From assembly GCA_963575745.1 (NCBI GenBank), contig CAUYUJ010008602.1, forward strand, positions 229,866 to 262,365: DNA of 32,500 nucleotides, in the 5' to 3' direction. Below the pieces are notes generated by a model that did no database searches, was not told the DNA's origin, and saw only the letters and a program-made list of their open reading frames with translations. Source of the stretch: Prorocentrum cordatum. Taxonomy: Eukaryota > Sar > Dinophyceae > Prorocentrales > Prorocentraceae. The translations under genes were made by a program, and so were the position numbers. Each line of letters starts with the position of its first letter. Positions within the stretch are counted from its first letter, which is position 1. Shown in pieces: positions 1-9,246 of this stretch.

Positions 1-143
1 TCCGACGGGCTGCCCACCAGCAGCAGAAACCAAGTGCCCATCGCCACCCTCGTGGGTTGCACAAACGCGCGCCGCCCCGGGAACGTAGGCGCTCTCGGCC
101 ACGCGCAGGCTGGGATCGCAGAGAGAGGGCCCGTTCTCTGCTG

Positions 144-510
144 CGCCTGCGGTGGGATTCGCAGGATGGGGAGGGGCAAGGACTGTGGCAAAAAGCGGCC
201 GCCCTGCTCCGCTCGCGGTGGGATTCGCAGGAGGGGAGGGGCAAGGACAGGGCATACCGTCGGACCGAGGGCACCAGATCGTGGTCGGTGCGGGGAGGGC
301 ACCCTGGTGTCCTTCGTGCTCGTCGGATGCTCCTGTGGCTCCTGGGGGAGGGTACCCTCGGATGTTCTGTGTGTTTTGGCCCGCGGATGGCCTTATGATC
401 TTGCGGGGTGTTCTCCTGTCCTAGGTCCGACTGTCCAGCGTAAAGGGTCCGCTCTACTCCACTCGCGGTGGGATTCGCAGGAGGGGAGGGGCAAGGACAG
501 GACATACCGC
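144..510 (+). repeat. Three dispersed copies of a ~45-bp unit
   Basis: The motif GGTGGGATTCGCAGGA followed by GGGAGGGGCAAGGAC occurs near 151-187, 217-250 and 467-500. The second and third copies also share the following GG(A)CATACCG. The spacing is irregular, so these are dispersed repeats and not a strict tandem array. The open frames across them are stop-poor GC-rich sequence, with no recognisable domain. Confidence 0.7.
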
Positions 511-670
511 CCGCTTGTACCAACCCTACCCTTGGCAGCACCGGGCCCCCCTGACAGGACATACGCAGGTCGAGCACCTGCTGGGTCCACCTCTGGAGCA
601 CGCGGGAGGAGAGAGAGCAAAGAGGGGGCAAGGAATCCTCCTCAACCTCCTCCTACTTCTCTGTCATCTC

Positions 671-800
671 TCCTCCTTTTTCCTCCTCCTCCTCCTCCTC
701 CTCCTCCTCCTCCTCCTCCTCCTCTCCTCCTCCTCCTCCTCCTCCTCCTCCTCCTCCTCCTCCTCCTCCTCCTCCTCCTCCTTCTCTCTCCTCCCTCCTC
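671..800 (+). repeat. (TCC)n polypyrimidine microsatellite
   Basis: This is a near-pure TCC/CTC trinucleotide run with one phase slip at about 724. The slip turns the reading from Pro to Leu to Ser in different frames. The homopolymeric open frames on both strands are by-products of the repeat. Confidence 0.95.
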
Positions 801-1003
801 CAGGGAGGGAGCAGGGGGAGGGACAACGCAGGCGGAAGGAACAGACCAGGAGCAGGCAGAACAGCAGCGATCCCCCAGGCCCCCCAAGCCCCGCGACACC
901 CAGCCCAGGAGGCAGAGCAGCGGGCGACGGCAGGCAGAGCAGAAGACCGAAAGAGGGGGAGAGGACGGATGTGGGCAACCATTGTTTCTCACCCGGACAG
1001 GTG

Positions 1004-1090
1004 CCTCCTCCTCCTCCTCCTCCTCCTCCTCCTCCTCCTCCTCCTCCTCCTCCTCCTCCTCCTCCTCCTCCTCCTCCTCCTCTTCCTCCG
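1004..1090 (+). repeat. (CTC)n microsatellite
   Basis: This is an almost perfect CTC trinucleotide array of about 87 bp in the same strand orientation as the array at 671-800. The segment between the two arrays (801-1003) is purine-rich and contains nothing I recognise. Confidence 0.95.
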
Positions 1091-1128
1091 CTTGTCATTT
1101 CCCCGAGGCCCGTCCTTGAGGAGCTCGC

Positions 1129-1404
1129 GTCAGGGGTGGGGAGCGGGAGCGACCACATGAGTGACACTACGGCGGCACATGTGACGCCGCGGCGGCACGG
1201 GTCGAACCATCACCCAGGTGAGGGTTGGGGAGAGGGAGTGACCGCATGAGTGAGCGACACCACAGCAGCACATGTGACGCCGTGTCGGCACGGGTCGAAC
1301 CATCACCCAGGCAAGGGCTGGGGAGAAGGAGTGACCGCATGAGTTAGCGACACCACAGCAGCACATGTAACGCCGTGGCGGCAAGGGTCAAACCGCCACC
1401 CAGG
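1129..1404 (+). repeat. 93-bp tandem repeat, three copies
   Basis: The anchor CACCCAGG recurs at 1211, 1304 and 1397, an exact 93-bp spacing. Units run about 1129-1218 (slightly shortened), 1219-1311 and 1312-1404. Each contains a GAGTGACCGCATGAGT-like and a CAGCACATGT-like block. Since 93 is divisible by three, the minus strand stays open over 84 codons with a repeated Arg/Cys-rich peptide, but no domain or start context supports a gene. Confidence 0.9.
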
Positions 1405-1592
1405 TTTCGGGTACGGGATCGACTAGAGAATTGATTTATCCCAGAATTGATTTGTTCGTCGAGCCCATGACTAATGTGTAGAACGCGCGTTGATCTACGA
1501 GCATGATGTGTATATATACATATATAACTCGGCGAGAAAACAAATTCTGGGGTAACTCAATTCTGTAGTCGAACCCCTACTCGAAGTTTGGC
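1402..1592. mobile_element. Foldback / MITE-like element with ~60-bp inverted repeats
   Basis: The left arm (about 1405-1464) and the right arm (about 1528-1592) are reverse complements with scattered mismatches. The shared core, read inwards, is CAATTCTG...GG(A/G)TAA...CAATTCT followed by TAGTCGA. The ~63-bp middle holds a short TATATA stretch and no coding potential. A non-autonomous DNA transposon is the simplest reading. I could not fix a target-site duplication, so the exact ends are uncertain. Confidence 0.65.
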
Positions 1593-1859
1593 ATGCTAGA
1601 AAAGTGGGGGCTGGCCAGTGCGCCGTAGTGCGTAGGTGAACTGACGGTAACGGGCACAACCAGCCAGCAGGGGAGTAGGTCCCGTGCACGGCCCAGAGAA
1701 GAAAATCAGCGCATGGTGGCAATGCGCGCCTGAAGGTCACGGAGGTCGGAGTTGTGGAGGTACGTTGGCACCCCTCCCTATTGCCATCTTCGTTGGCCGA
1801 GGGACCGTAGGGGGCGGCCTCGGCCCCCTTCTGGTGCCTCTTGACGGCATGGTGGATTG

Positions 1860-2150
1860 ATGTACTGGCGGGAGGGCAAGGGCGGAGGGAGGAGAGCGGA
1901 GAGAGGGAAGCGGGGAAGGGGAGGGAAGCAGGGAAGGGGAACGTATATAAGCGCGAGGGGAGGGCAGGGGGGGGCGGAGAGGAGCGCAGGGAAGGGAGGG
2001 TGAGCAGGGCTCAGGGGGGCGAGGGGAGGGCTTGGGAGGAGGTGCGAAGGGCAGAGGAGGGAGAGGGAAGAGAGGCGGGGGGGGGGGGGAAGGGGGGGAA
2101 GGGGAAGGAGACGGTGCAGGAGCCGGAGCGGGGACAGAAGCGGTAGGGGA
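1860..2150. repeat. Polypurine (G/A) tract
   Basis: The + strand is almost entirely G and A for about 290 bp, mostly GGGAAG/GGAGGG combinations including a G10 run near 2079-2088. It could form triplex (H-DNA) or G-quadruplex structures. The Pro-rich minus-strand open frames follow from composition. The stretch before it (1593-1859) shows nothing I recognise. Confidence 0.8.
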
Positions 2151-2208
2151 CAGGGGGGGATCTCCCACCGCCCACTGATTGAATTGACACGCCGAGGCCG
2201 CAATCATT

Positions 2209-2595
2209 GTGACTGGGCAAATGGGTCCATCAGCTTGGCTACTTTCGTGGTATACTGGCGTCTGCGCGCTTCAGCACCCAAGCGATCCGTCTTTGTGGAT
2301 TTTCGCCGTCCATGATGGAGTTCATACCAAGATGGTTGGTGTAAACATTGTGAACGGTGTTGACTCGGGATCACGAAGTGCAAGGTACGTCGCTGAATAT
2401 CAGGAGCTCACCCCTTCATCAATCAGCGCTTGTTGGGACAGTGGTGATATTGCACCGTACGGGCCGTCTGGCTACCAACTCCTCAACATCAACATCGAGC
2501 CACAGGCTGGTAATGCTGCAAATCTGCTTCCCTTTCGCTCGCCAGGTTCCCCAAACAGGGCTCGCACGCCGGGTAGATTGCTCACCGTCGCATGA
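2209..2595 (+). CDS. Unrecognised open frame, possibly an exon or gene relic
   Basis: This frame has 128 codons opened by GTG; the first ATG is at 2221. Unlike its neighbours it has balanced amino-acid composition and no repeat structure, for example LWIFAVHDGVHTKMVGVNIV and SGYQLLNINIEPQAGNAANL. I recognise no family, signal peptide or membrane segment. A second balanced frame (2592-2918) begins just after it in another phase and ends inside a MITE copy. That would suit a frameshifted or spliced relic. It may equally be a chance frame. Confidence 0.25.
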   Translation: MTGQMGPSAWLLSWYTGVCALQHPSDPSLWIFAVHDGVHTKMVGVNIVNGVDSGSRSARYVAEYQELTPSSISACWDSGDIAPYGPSGYQLLNINIEPQAGNAANLLPFRSPGSPNRARTPGRLLTVA

Positions 2596-2867
2596 CTGGG
2601 CAGTTGTTGTGTACAGTGGAGGTCCATGCCAAGAGACACCCTGCTTGCCTCCCGATGGGCAGCGTGGCATTCCCACACCAAGAGTCGATGGACGTCCTGG
2701 GGTCTCAGGGTTGGGTTTCCTGTGGAAGGCTCCTTGTTGTCGGGCCCCTGCAGTCTGCCCTGCTGCATGGCTTTTGCGACGAGCGCTCCTATTTCGATGA
2801 CACTCTGTCGCTGGACTCTGTCGCTGGAGTCGCGCGCGATGGGGTCGCATACGTGACGGTCCCACCC

Positions 2868-2945
2868 CACCAGGTCAAGTCGGGCCTGTCCCTCCACAGG
2901 GAGAATAATCAAAAATAGTCAAAACATAGTCTGGGGACTGTTACC
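2868..2945 (+). mobile_element. MITE family 1, left-end fragment
   Basis: The terminal motif GTCAAGTCGGGCCTGTCCC and the following CAAAAATAGTCAAAACATAGT match the left end of the complete copy at 24278-24427. The matching right terminus is not visible, so this is a truncated or strongly diverged copy. Confidence 0.7.
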
Positions 2946-3088
2946 TAACAGCGAAGACTGATAGGTTTCTAGTGGTGTCAAAAGAGAGCATCATGACTCC
3001 TCAGGGGGGTCGGGGCGGGACCCGGGGCGGCTGCCGTCGAAGCCCAAATCGCTTAGGACATCTTCGCAAAATCGCTTTTGGCGCTGCT

Positions 3089-3520
3089 AGAACTCCATTC
3101 CGGCGTACATTTTGGATGCCCGGAGCCAACTGTAGGCCACTTCGTGCTCTTCGAGTTCCCAGAACTCCATTCCCGGGCACATTTTGAATGCCCGGAGCCA
3201 ACTGTAGGCCACTTCGTGTCTTCGAGTTCCCAGAACTCCATTCCCGGGCCACATTTTGAATGCCCGGAGCCAACTGTAGGCCACTTCGTGCTCTTCGAGT
3301 TCCCAGAACTCCATTCCTGGGCATGATTTTGAATGCACGGAGCCAACTGTAGGCCACTTCGTGTTCTTCTAGTTCCCAGAACTCCATTCCTGGGCCAATT
3401 CCCGGGCCAAATTTGAATGCCCAGAGCCAAATGTAGGCCGGTTCGTGTCTTTTCGAGTTCCCAACGCCCCAGAATTCAATTTCCGGGCCACCTTTTGAAT
3501 GCCGGAGCCAATTTTTTTGT
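3089..3520. repeat. ~72-bp satellite, about six copies
   Basis: The anchor AGAACTCCATTC recurs at 3089, 3161, 3232, 3305 and 3378, with a diverged copy at 3471. The spacings are 72, 71, 73, 73 and 93 bp. Each unit also carries GAGCCAACTGTAGGCCACTT. Because the period is not a multiple of three, the minus-strand translation changes frame from copy to copy, which argues against a protein repeat. Confidence 0.92.
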
Positions 3521-3524
3521 GGTT

Positions 3525-4346
3525 TTGAGGCAGGCTGCTGCTGAGGCAGGCTGAGGCTGAGGCTGAGGCAGGCTGAGGCTGAGGCAGGCTGAGGCTGAGG
3601 CTGAGGTTGAGGCTGAGGCTGAGGCTGAGGCAGGCTGAGGCAGACGCTGAGGCAGGCTGATGCTGAGGCAGGCTGAGGCTGAGGCTGAGGCTGATGCAGG
3701 CTGAGGCTGAGGCTGAGGAAAAGGTTGAGGCTGAGGCTAAGGTTGAGGCTGAAGCTGAAGCAGGCTGAGGCTGAGGCTGAGGCAGGCTGAGGCTGAGGCT
3801 TAGGCAAGCTGATACTGAGGCAGACTGAGGCTGAGGCTGAGGCAGGCAGGCTGAGGCAGGCTGAGGCTGAGGCAGGCTGAGGCAGGCTGAGGCAGGCTGA
3901 TGCTGAGGCTGAGGCTGAGGCTGAGGCTGAGGATGAGGCAGGCTGAGGCACACGCTGAGGCAGGCTGAGGCTGAGGCTGAGGCAGGCTGTGGCTGAGGCT
4001 GAGGCTGAGGCAGGCTGAGGCTGAGGCTGATGCAGGCTGAGGCTGAGGCAGGCTGAGGCTGAGGCCGAGGCTGAAGGCAGACTGAGGCTGAGGCTGAAGC
4101 AGGCTGAGGCTGAGGCTGAGGCAGGCTGAGGCTGAGGCTGAGGCTGAGGCTGAGGCAGGCTGATGCTGAGGCAGGCTGAGGCTGAGGCTGAGGCTGATGC
4201 AGGCTGAGGCTGAGGCAGGCTGAGGCTGAGGCCGAGGCTGAAGGCAGACTGAGGCTGAGGCTGAAGCAGGCTGAGGCTGAGGCTGAGGCAGGCTGAGGCT
4301 GAGGCTGAGGCAGGCTGATACTGAGGCAGGCTGAGGCTGAGGCTGT
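3525..4346. repeat. (GGCTGA)n array with higher-order structure
   Basis: This is about 820 bp of GGCTGA hexamers with AGGCA punctuation. A marked variant (GATGCAGG followed by GGCCGAGGCTGAAGGCAGAC) occurs at 4029-4085 and again at 4196-4252. It therefore shows a 167-bp higher-order duplication inside the array. The minus strand reads as Gln-Pro / Ala-Ser / Leu-Ser dipeptides in different frames, so coding is unlikely. Confidence 0.95.
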
Positions 4347-4440
4347 GACTGTGACTGCCGTTGCCACTGCGACTGTCATCGCGAATGCGACTGCGACTGC
4401 GAGAACAGGAGAATTCTACAACTGGATTCTCATCTGGATC

Positions 4441-4597
4441 TTAAGGGGAATGTTTCCATATATGCTTCTACACATCGCTGTTAGGTTGCTTTGCCGGGAT
4501 AAGTGTTTGAGTATGTGTTGGCCATGTTGTGTTTGTTTTAGTTGTTTAATTTTTTCGTTGAAAATCCCCCTGTAGGGGGACACGCCCAACTTAACCT
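4441..4597. mobile_element. MITE family 1 copy, left terminus truncated
   Basis: The right terminus (CCTGTAGGGGGACACGCCCAACTTAACC) is the inverted form of the family's GGTTAAGTCGGGC.TGTCCC end. The interior (GAGTATGTGT...GGCCATGTT) matches the complete copy at 24278-24427. The left end starts within the terminal repeat (AAGGGGAATGTTT). Confidence 0.7.
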
Positions 4598-4602
4598 TAC
4601 GC

Positions 4603-4812
4603 GATGGGCTCCCACAGGGTGCGGTCCCTCACGATAGGGCCCCACGCAATGGGGTCCCGGACGAGAAGGTCCCGCACGATATGAGCATTCTCAGATGCGA
4701 TCATCACGATGGGCTCCCATAGAGTACGGTCCCACACCATAGGGCCCAACACAAGGGGGTCCCAGACGAGAAGGTCCCACACGATATGAGTATTCGTATA
4801 TGTGATCATGAC
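4603..4812. repeat. 105-bp tandem duplication
   Basis: Two adjacent units (4603-4707 and 4708-4812) begin GATGGGCTCCCA and share GGACGAGAAGGTCCC and CACGATATGAG blocks. A partial third (GCGCCACAGTATAGGGCC...) follows. The length is a multiple of three, which keeps a 150-codon minus-strand frame open. I see no domain. Confidence 0.88.
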
Positions 4813-4914
4813 CGGCGAGCAAGAAGGCGCCACAGTATAGGGCCATGGTGCCTCCCACACGATAGGACACCTTTGTAAGTCAAGCGCTGATTGGGGAATG
4901 ATCCGCCACAATTT

Positions 4915-5440
4915 GAGATGCGATCGGCCTGGCCCGGTTCCAGGCGCCCCAAGACGACCCAAGATGGCCGCAAGACGGCCCGAGGAGGCCCCAAGAGGTC
5001 CCAACGAGATTGCCCAAGATGGCTTATAGATGGCCGCAAGACGGCCCAAGGGCCACTAAGACGGCGCAAGGGGGCTCGAAGAGGAACCCCAAGAGGCAAT
5101 CAAGAGGCACACATCATAGGCTGCCCGTTTGCATGTTTGTACGATTCTGGCATATTCGCTTTTTCGATATTCCTAGTTCGAAGACAGCGAAAGAGGCCTC
5201 CAAGACGGCTCAAAAGGCGCCCAAGAAGGCGCAAAGAGCGACCGCAGTCGGCCCTAAAGGGGCCCAAGACAGCCGAAGAGGGCCCCGAGAGGGCCCTCAG
5301 ACAGCCCCAGCAGACCCCCACGACGGTCCAGATGGACTCGGGACAACCCATACACGGCCCCAAGACGGCGTCAGCAGGGCCCTAGGAGACCCCCAAGAGA
5401 GGCCCAGTGGCAACCTTGGGTTAGCACGGCGACGGTCAGA
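4915..5440 (-). repeat. Phased CTTGGGGCC-type array with AT-rich core (minus orientation)
   Basis: Degenerate CCCAAGACGGCC units (the complement of GGCCGTCTTGGG) repeat about every 11 bp from 4915 to 5110 and from 5185 to 5400. They flank an AT-richer core at about 5115-5185. It is the same composite repeat as those at 11.8, 12.6 and 24.7 kb, inverted. Stop-poor frames of about 160 codons run through it and are not genes. Confidence 0.8.
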
Positions 5441-5677
5441 CATTATTTTCTTGTGCGCATGTATAAAGACTATCTTCCCGTCGCCGTACTAATCAACCCT
5501 TCGCGGGGTTTCTTTGGGCCATCGGGTTGCTTTCGTGGGGGGGCATGTAAGGCAATCGCGCGACCGTCTTCGGCTATCGGGGGCGCCTGGAGGAGCCTAG
5601 AGGCCGGATTGGAGCCTTCTTGGGCCGTCTTGAGCCCCTTTGGGTGCCCGCGCGGCTTGTCTTGAGGTCTGGGCTGT

Positions 5678-5726
5678 CTGAGGGGCCCTCTTGTTCTTGG
5701 CGGCCAAGAACAAGAAGGCCCCTCAG
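5678..5726. repeat. 49-bp near-perfect palindrome
   Basis: Left arm 5678-5701 (CTGAGGGGCCCTCTTG...) and right arm 5703-5726 are reverse complements at 23 of 24 positions around a single central G. This could extrude a cruciform or form a hairpin in RNA. Confidence 0.92.
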
Positions 5727-5885
5727 AGGCCCTCTTCTTCTGAAGCTCTAGAGGGCCCTTGGCCTTCCAGGTGGGCCTCTCTCGGAGCCGTCTTCAGCCG
5801 AGAGAAGGCGGGGAGCCCAAATGTACCAAAAGCGCATGGTCTCTTGAACGGTTTGACTTCCCGGGCGTCCTTCGCGAGCCCTTCG

Positions 5886-6272
5886 CCTCCCCAAAGGTCC
5901 GGCCGCCTCCCCAGAGGTCCAGCCGCCTCCCCGGAGGTTCCACCGCTCCCCCAGAAGTTCGGCCACCTCCCCGGAGGTCCCACCGCCTCCCCGTAAGGCT
6001 GACCGTCTCCCCAAAGGTCCCGCTCTCTCCCCCAAGCTCCGGCCGCCTCACCAGAAGTTTCGCCGCCTCCCTAGTGGTCCGGCCGTCTCCCCAAAGGTCC
6101 CGCCGCCTTTAAACAAGTTCCGCCACCTCCCCAAAGGTTCCGCCGCCTCCCCACAGGTTCCCGCCTCCCAGAAGGTTCCGCCGCCTCCCCACAGATTCTG
6201 CAACCTCCCCGGGGGTTCCGCCGCCTCCCCACAGGGTCCCGCCGCCTCCCAGAAAGGTCCGACCGCCTCCTC
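5886..6272. repeat. 20-bp satellite, about 20 copies
   Basis: The consensus is CCTCCCCAAAGGTCCCGCCG, repeated head-to-tail with nearly every unit 19-21 bp long. Variation is mainly in the AAAGGT part. The 6273-6798 interval that follows holds a loose duplication (GGCGTCGT...GTTATTCAA near 6417 and 6459) and one dispersed motif near 6499, but no recognisable gene. Confidence 0.93.
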
Positions 6273-6498
6273 AATCTTCGTTTGGGGAGGCCGCGGGCGT
6301 AAGAGAAGTCGAAACAGGCGCAGTCTTTGGGGATACGGCTGCTCGCCGTCCTGGGGCGTTGTTGGGCGCTGACTTCTTGCCACGTAGATGTTTCAATTTG
6401 AGGACGTAGGTTCGTAGGCGTCGTGGATTATTCAAGCATGATATTTTGCCACGTTGCAGGCGTCGTAGGTTATTCAATCCTAAGGACCCAGACAGATG

Positions 6499-6543
6499 AC
6501 CACAGGGGACCTGAGAGCACTCCAACTCGTGCCTCGCGGCACC
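6499..6543 (+). repeat. Dispersed ~45-bp motif (copy 1)
   Basis: ACAGGGGACC...GCACTC...CTCGTGCCTCGCGGCAC is shared with 26282-26326 in the same orientation. Both copies lie about 200-250 bp upstream of a family-3 foldback element. The TGCCTCGCGGCA part is itself nearly palindromic. Confidence 0.6.
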
Positions 6544-6798
6544 CTGGCCGACGAGACGCCCTGCTTGAATCCCCCTCATGATATTATCTTTCTTGCAAGT
6601 CGTGCCCAACAAGCTTGGGGTTTGTTGCTCTATCAGTTTGCCATGTGAGCGACGCAAAAAAAGGGGCCGTCTGCGCCGACACTGGTGCACAAGCTGCCCG
6701 CGTGAGGTCGCGCGTAAGCGCCCTCGCTTCCAGCACAGCGTACCGCGCTGGCGGCCCGCGCAAGCCGCGGCGTAAGGTCGCTACGTCATCTCGCGTAA

Positions 6799-6992
6799 CG
6801 GCGAGCGAGGGGGGGAAATGAGAAGGAGAAGGCCTTCTGTAAAGAAGGCGGGACTTCTCAGAAGCTCTCGCGCCTTCTGAGAAGTTCTTTCTGTCTTCGG
6901 GGAAGGCTCAGGAAACTTCTCGGAAGCCCGCGGGACTTCCGAGCCTTCTGAGAAGGCCCGCCCCTTCCCGTTTCCCCCCCCCCCGCTCGCCG
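6799..6992 (-). mobile_element. MITE family 3 (CTTCTGAGAAG-rich foldback), copy 1
   Basis: Terminal inverted repeats start CGGCGAGCG followed by a G run and GAAA, and extend about 48 bp on each side. The inside carries several CTTCTGAGAAG palindromes. Its reverse complement aligns along its length with 26512-26703, including GAAGGCGCGAGAGCTTCTGA and CCCGAAGAC. It has no coding capacity. Confidence 0.85.
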
Positions 6993-7148
6993 CCGAGCAA
7001 GGCTCGCTCGTGATCGTCGCTCACGTCGGCTTCCCCTCAGGCCCCGGAGGAGCCCCGCGAAGTTCGCGGCCTCGAGGGGGGGGGGTCCGCGGGACCTCGC
7101 CCTCCCGGGGGGGCGCCCGCGGTGTTGCCGTGGCCGCTCTGCCCTAAG

Positions 7149-7295
7149 CTTACGTCGGGCATGTCCCCCCTACAGGAGGAATATCCTGTTGTTTATAAAA
7201 GAAATAGAGTGTGGATGATTATTCTAGTATTTTTGGCCAGTCTTGCATAGTTCTGACTATTGCCCAACCCTCCTGCGTTGGGTATTCGTTTTGAA
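7149..7295 (+). mobile_element. MITE family 1 copy, diverged
   Basis: The left terminus ACGTCGGGCATGTCCCC...CTACAGGAGGAAT is clear, and the interior CTAGTATTTTTGGCCAGTCTTG resembles the intact copy. The right end (CTCCTGCGTTGGGTATTCG) is only weakly recognisable. The preceding 6993-7148 is GC-rich with small hairpins (for example CCGCGAAGTTCGCGG). Confidence 0.55.
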
Positions 7296-7389
7296 TAGAG
7301 CACTGCGGTCGCACGCCTCCTTCTCTCCCGCCCCCTCTCCCCTTCGCTCCTGCCTCTCACCTCGCTCCTTCCTGCGTGTCAGCTTGCCT

Positions 7390-8430
7390 CCTGCCTGGCC
7401 ATCCCTGAGGGGCTGCGACCTGCGAAACTGTCGCCACTGTTGAGGGCTCTTAGGGGGTTCAGCGGAGTGGCGTCATACCCAGACTCAAATCAGACCTCGC
7501 CATCCCTGGGGGGTTGCGCTCTGCGAAACTGTCTCCTTTTTTCGAGGGCTGCTGGGGGGTCCAAGGGAGTGACGTCTTACCCGGTCTCTAATTAAACCTC
7601 GCCTTCCCGGGGGGGCTGCGATCTGCGAGATTGTCGCCACTGTCGAGGGCAGCCGGGGGGTCCAGCGGAGTGACGTCATACCCAGAGTCAAATCAGACCT
7701 TGCCATCCCTGGGGTCTGCAACCTGCGAAACCGTCGCAACTTTCGAGGGTTGGGTCCAGGGGAGCGACGTCTTACCCATCTTGACATTCGACCTCCCTAT
7801 CCCAGGGGGGGCTGCGGTCTGCGAAACCGTCGCCACTTTTGACGGCTCTTGGTGGGTCCAGCGGGGTGACGCCTTACCCAGGCTCCAATTGGACCTCGCC
7901 ATCCTTGTGGGGCTGGCGATCTGCGAAATTGTTTCCACTTTCGAGGACAGCTGATGGGTCCAGCGGAGTGACGCTTTACCCATATTCAGGTGAGACCTCG
8001 CCATCCCGGGGGGGCTGCGATATGCGAAACTGCCGCCGCGTTCGAAGGCTGCTGGGGGGTCCAGCGGAGTGACGCCTTTCCAAGATTCAGATTGCACCTC
8101 GCCATCCCTGTGGGGCTGGCGATATGCGAAACTGTCGCCAGTTTCGAGGGCTGCTGGGGGGTCCAGCGGAGCGACGTCTGACCCAGATTCAAATGAGACC
8201 TCGCCATCCTTGTGGGGCTGCGATCTGCGGAACCGTTGCCACTTTCGAGAGCTGTTTGGGGGGTGGAGCGGATGACGCCTTATTCAGATTGAGATGAGAC
8301 CTCGCCATCCTTCGGGGCGTTGCGATCCGCGAGACCGTCGCCAGTTTCGAGGGCTGCTGTGGGGTCCAGCGGAGCGACGTTTTACGCGGACCGTCAGGAG
8401 ACATCGCCATCCCTGGGGGGCTGCGAAGCT
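7390..8430 (+). repeat. 101/102-bp satellite, about ten copies
   Basis: The anchor GCCATCCCTG or its variants recurs at 7398, 7499, 7601, 7702, ~7796, 7898, 8000, 8101, 8203, 8304 and 8406. The spacings alternate 101 and 102 bp except for one shorter unit. Each unit carries CTGCGATCTGCGAAAC, TTTCGAGGGCTGCTG and CCAGCGGAGTGACG blocks. The frame changes between units, so the many short open frames in it are not genes. Confidence 0.95.
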
Positions 8431-8844
8431 GGCGGGCGAGCTATGATTCGCTCGCTTCTTGCACTAACCATAAGCCAGTTAAGTATGTTTTCGAGCGCCG
8501 CGGCGACATGGCGCAGGCAGCGCTGCATCTTTAGCGTACCACCGACAATAACAACACTCTTCGGTCTCCTCCCGTTACTGTCGTCGTCATCCTCCGCCCC
8601 CTGCCACCTTTCTTCTGTTGCTGCCGCGCTGACGGTTCGACCCCCCGAGCGTCTTGCTCGTGCGCGTCATACCCGCCCCAATGTCCTCCTAAAGCCTAGG
8701 CCTTCGCTCCTCGTCCTTCTGCTGTTGTCCTGTGAACCGTGCCGCGTGAGCGCGTCCCCTGTAGCCTGCACAGCATGCAACGGCGCCTGCAGTGTCATTG
8801 TCTTGGCAAGTTTGGGCCCCCTCCTTTCTTGTCACTTGATGTAA
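8431..8844. other. No recognisable feature
   Basis: The sequence is mixed-composition and pyrimidine-leaning (for example near 8585-8620 and 8700-8730). Open frames exist on both strands but show no domain, repeat or splice context. The stretch between 8922 and 9162 is likewise unassigned. Confidence 0.5.
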
Positions 8845-8921
8845 GTAGGTTGGGTACGCCACAGGATAAACTTGAGTTTGCCTTCCAAATCCGCCTGCGG
8901 GAGGACATGCCCGACCTAACC
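8845..8921. mobile_element. MITE family 1, short internally deleted copy
   Basis: The right end GCGGGAGGACATGCCCGACCTAACC is a good inverted family-1 terminus. The left end (GTAGGTTGGGTACGCCACAGG) is a diverged one. Only about 40 bp separates them, so most of the interior is missing. Confidence 0.6.
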
Positions 8922-9162
8922 CCACGCCTCTCAGGGGGGGGCCCGCCTGGGGCGTCGCCCCGCGCGGACCCGACCGGGGCACCGCCACACCTTTGGGTGC
9001 CGCGAGGCTTCGAGCAGGGGATCGGCAGCAGACTCGACTGGCCCCAGGCTGGGCTCCCGCGTCGAGTCTGCAGAGAGGCGCGCACAGCGTTCGTAGATGT
9101 ACTGTGCGCGATGCAAGCGTTCTACGCACGCTCCATGGACTCGACGGGACAACATCAGTTTT

Positions 9163-9246
9163 TAGGGGGCCACATGCGAACCCGACCCCTACCCCCCCCC
9201 TCAGAAATCGTGGGGGGTAGGGGTCGGGTTCGCATGTGGCCCCCTA
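9163..9246. mobile_element. Family 4 foldback, short form (perfect 35-bp arms)
   Basis: Arms 9163-9197 and 9212-9246 are exact reverse complements (TAGGGGGCCACATGCGAACC...) around a 14-bp loop CCCTCAGAAATCGT. The same arms and loop appear in the longer element at 9418-9569. Confidence 0.92.

Noticed and set aside
34-1249. Long overlapping open frames rich in Pro, Leu, Ser, Glu or Arg runs
   Set aside because: They are translations of (TCC)n and GC-rich repeats in several frames at once, with no domain or start context.
1943-1951. TATATAAG, a TATA-box-like sequence within the polypurine tract
   Set aside because: It is a single AT-rich octamer without a supported start site; canonical TATA boxes are also not usual in dinoflagellates.
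3001-4379. Minus-strand frames of 316 and 336 codons (Gln-Pro, Ala-Ser, Leu-Ser repeats)
   Set aside because: They come from the GGCTGA array and the 72-bp satellite; the satellite period does not preserve frame.
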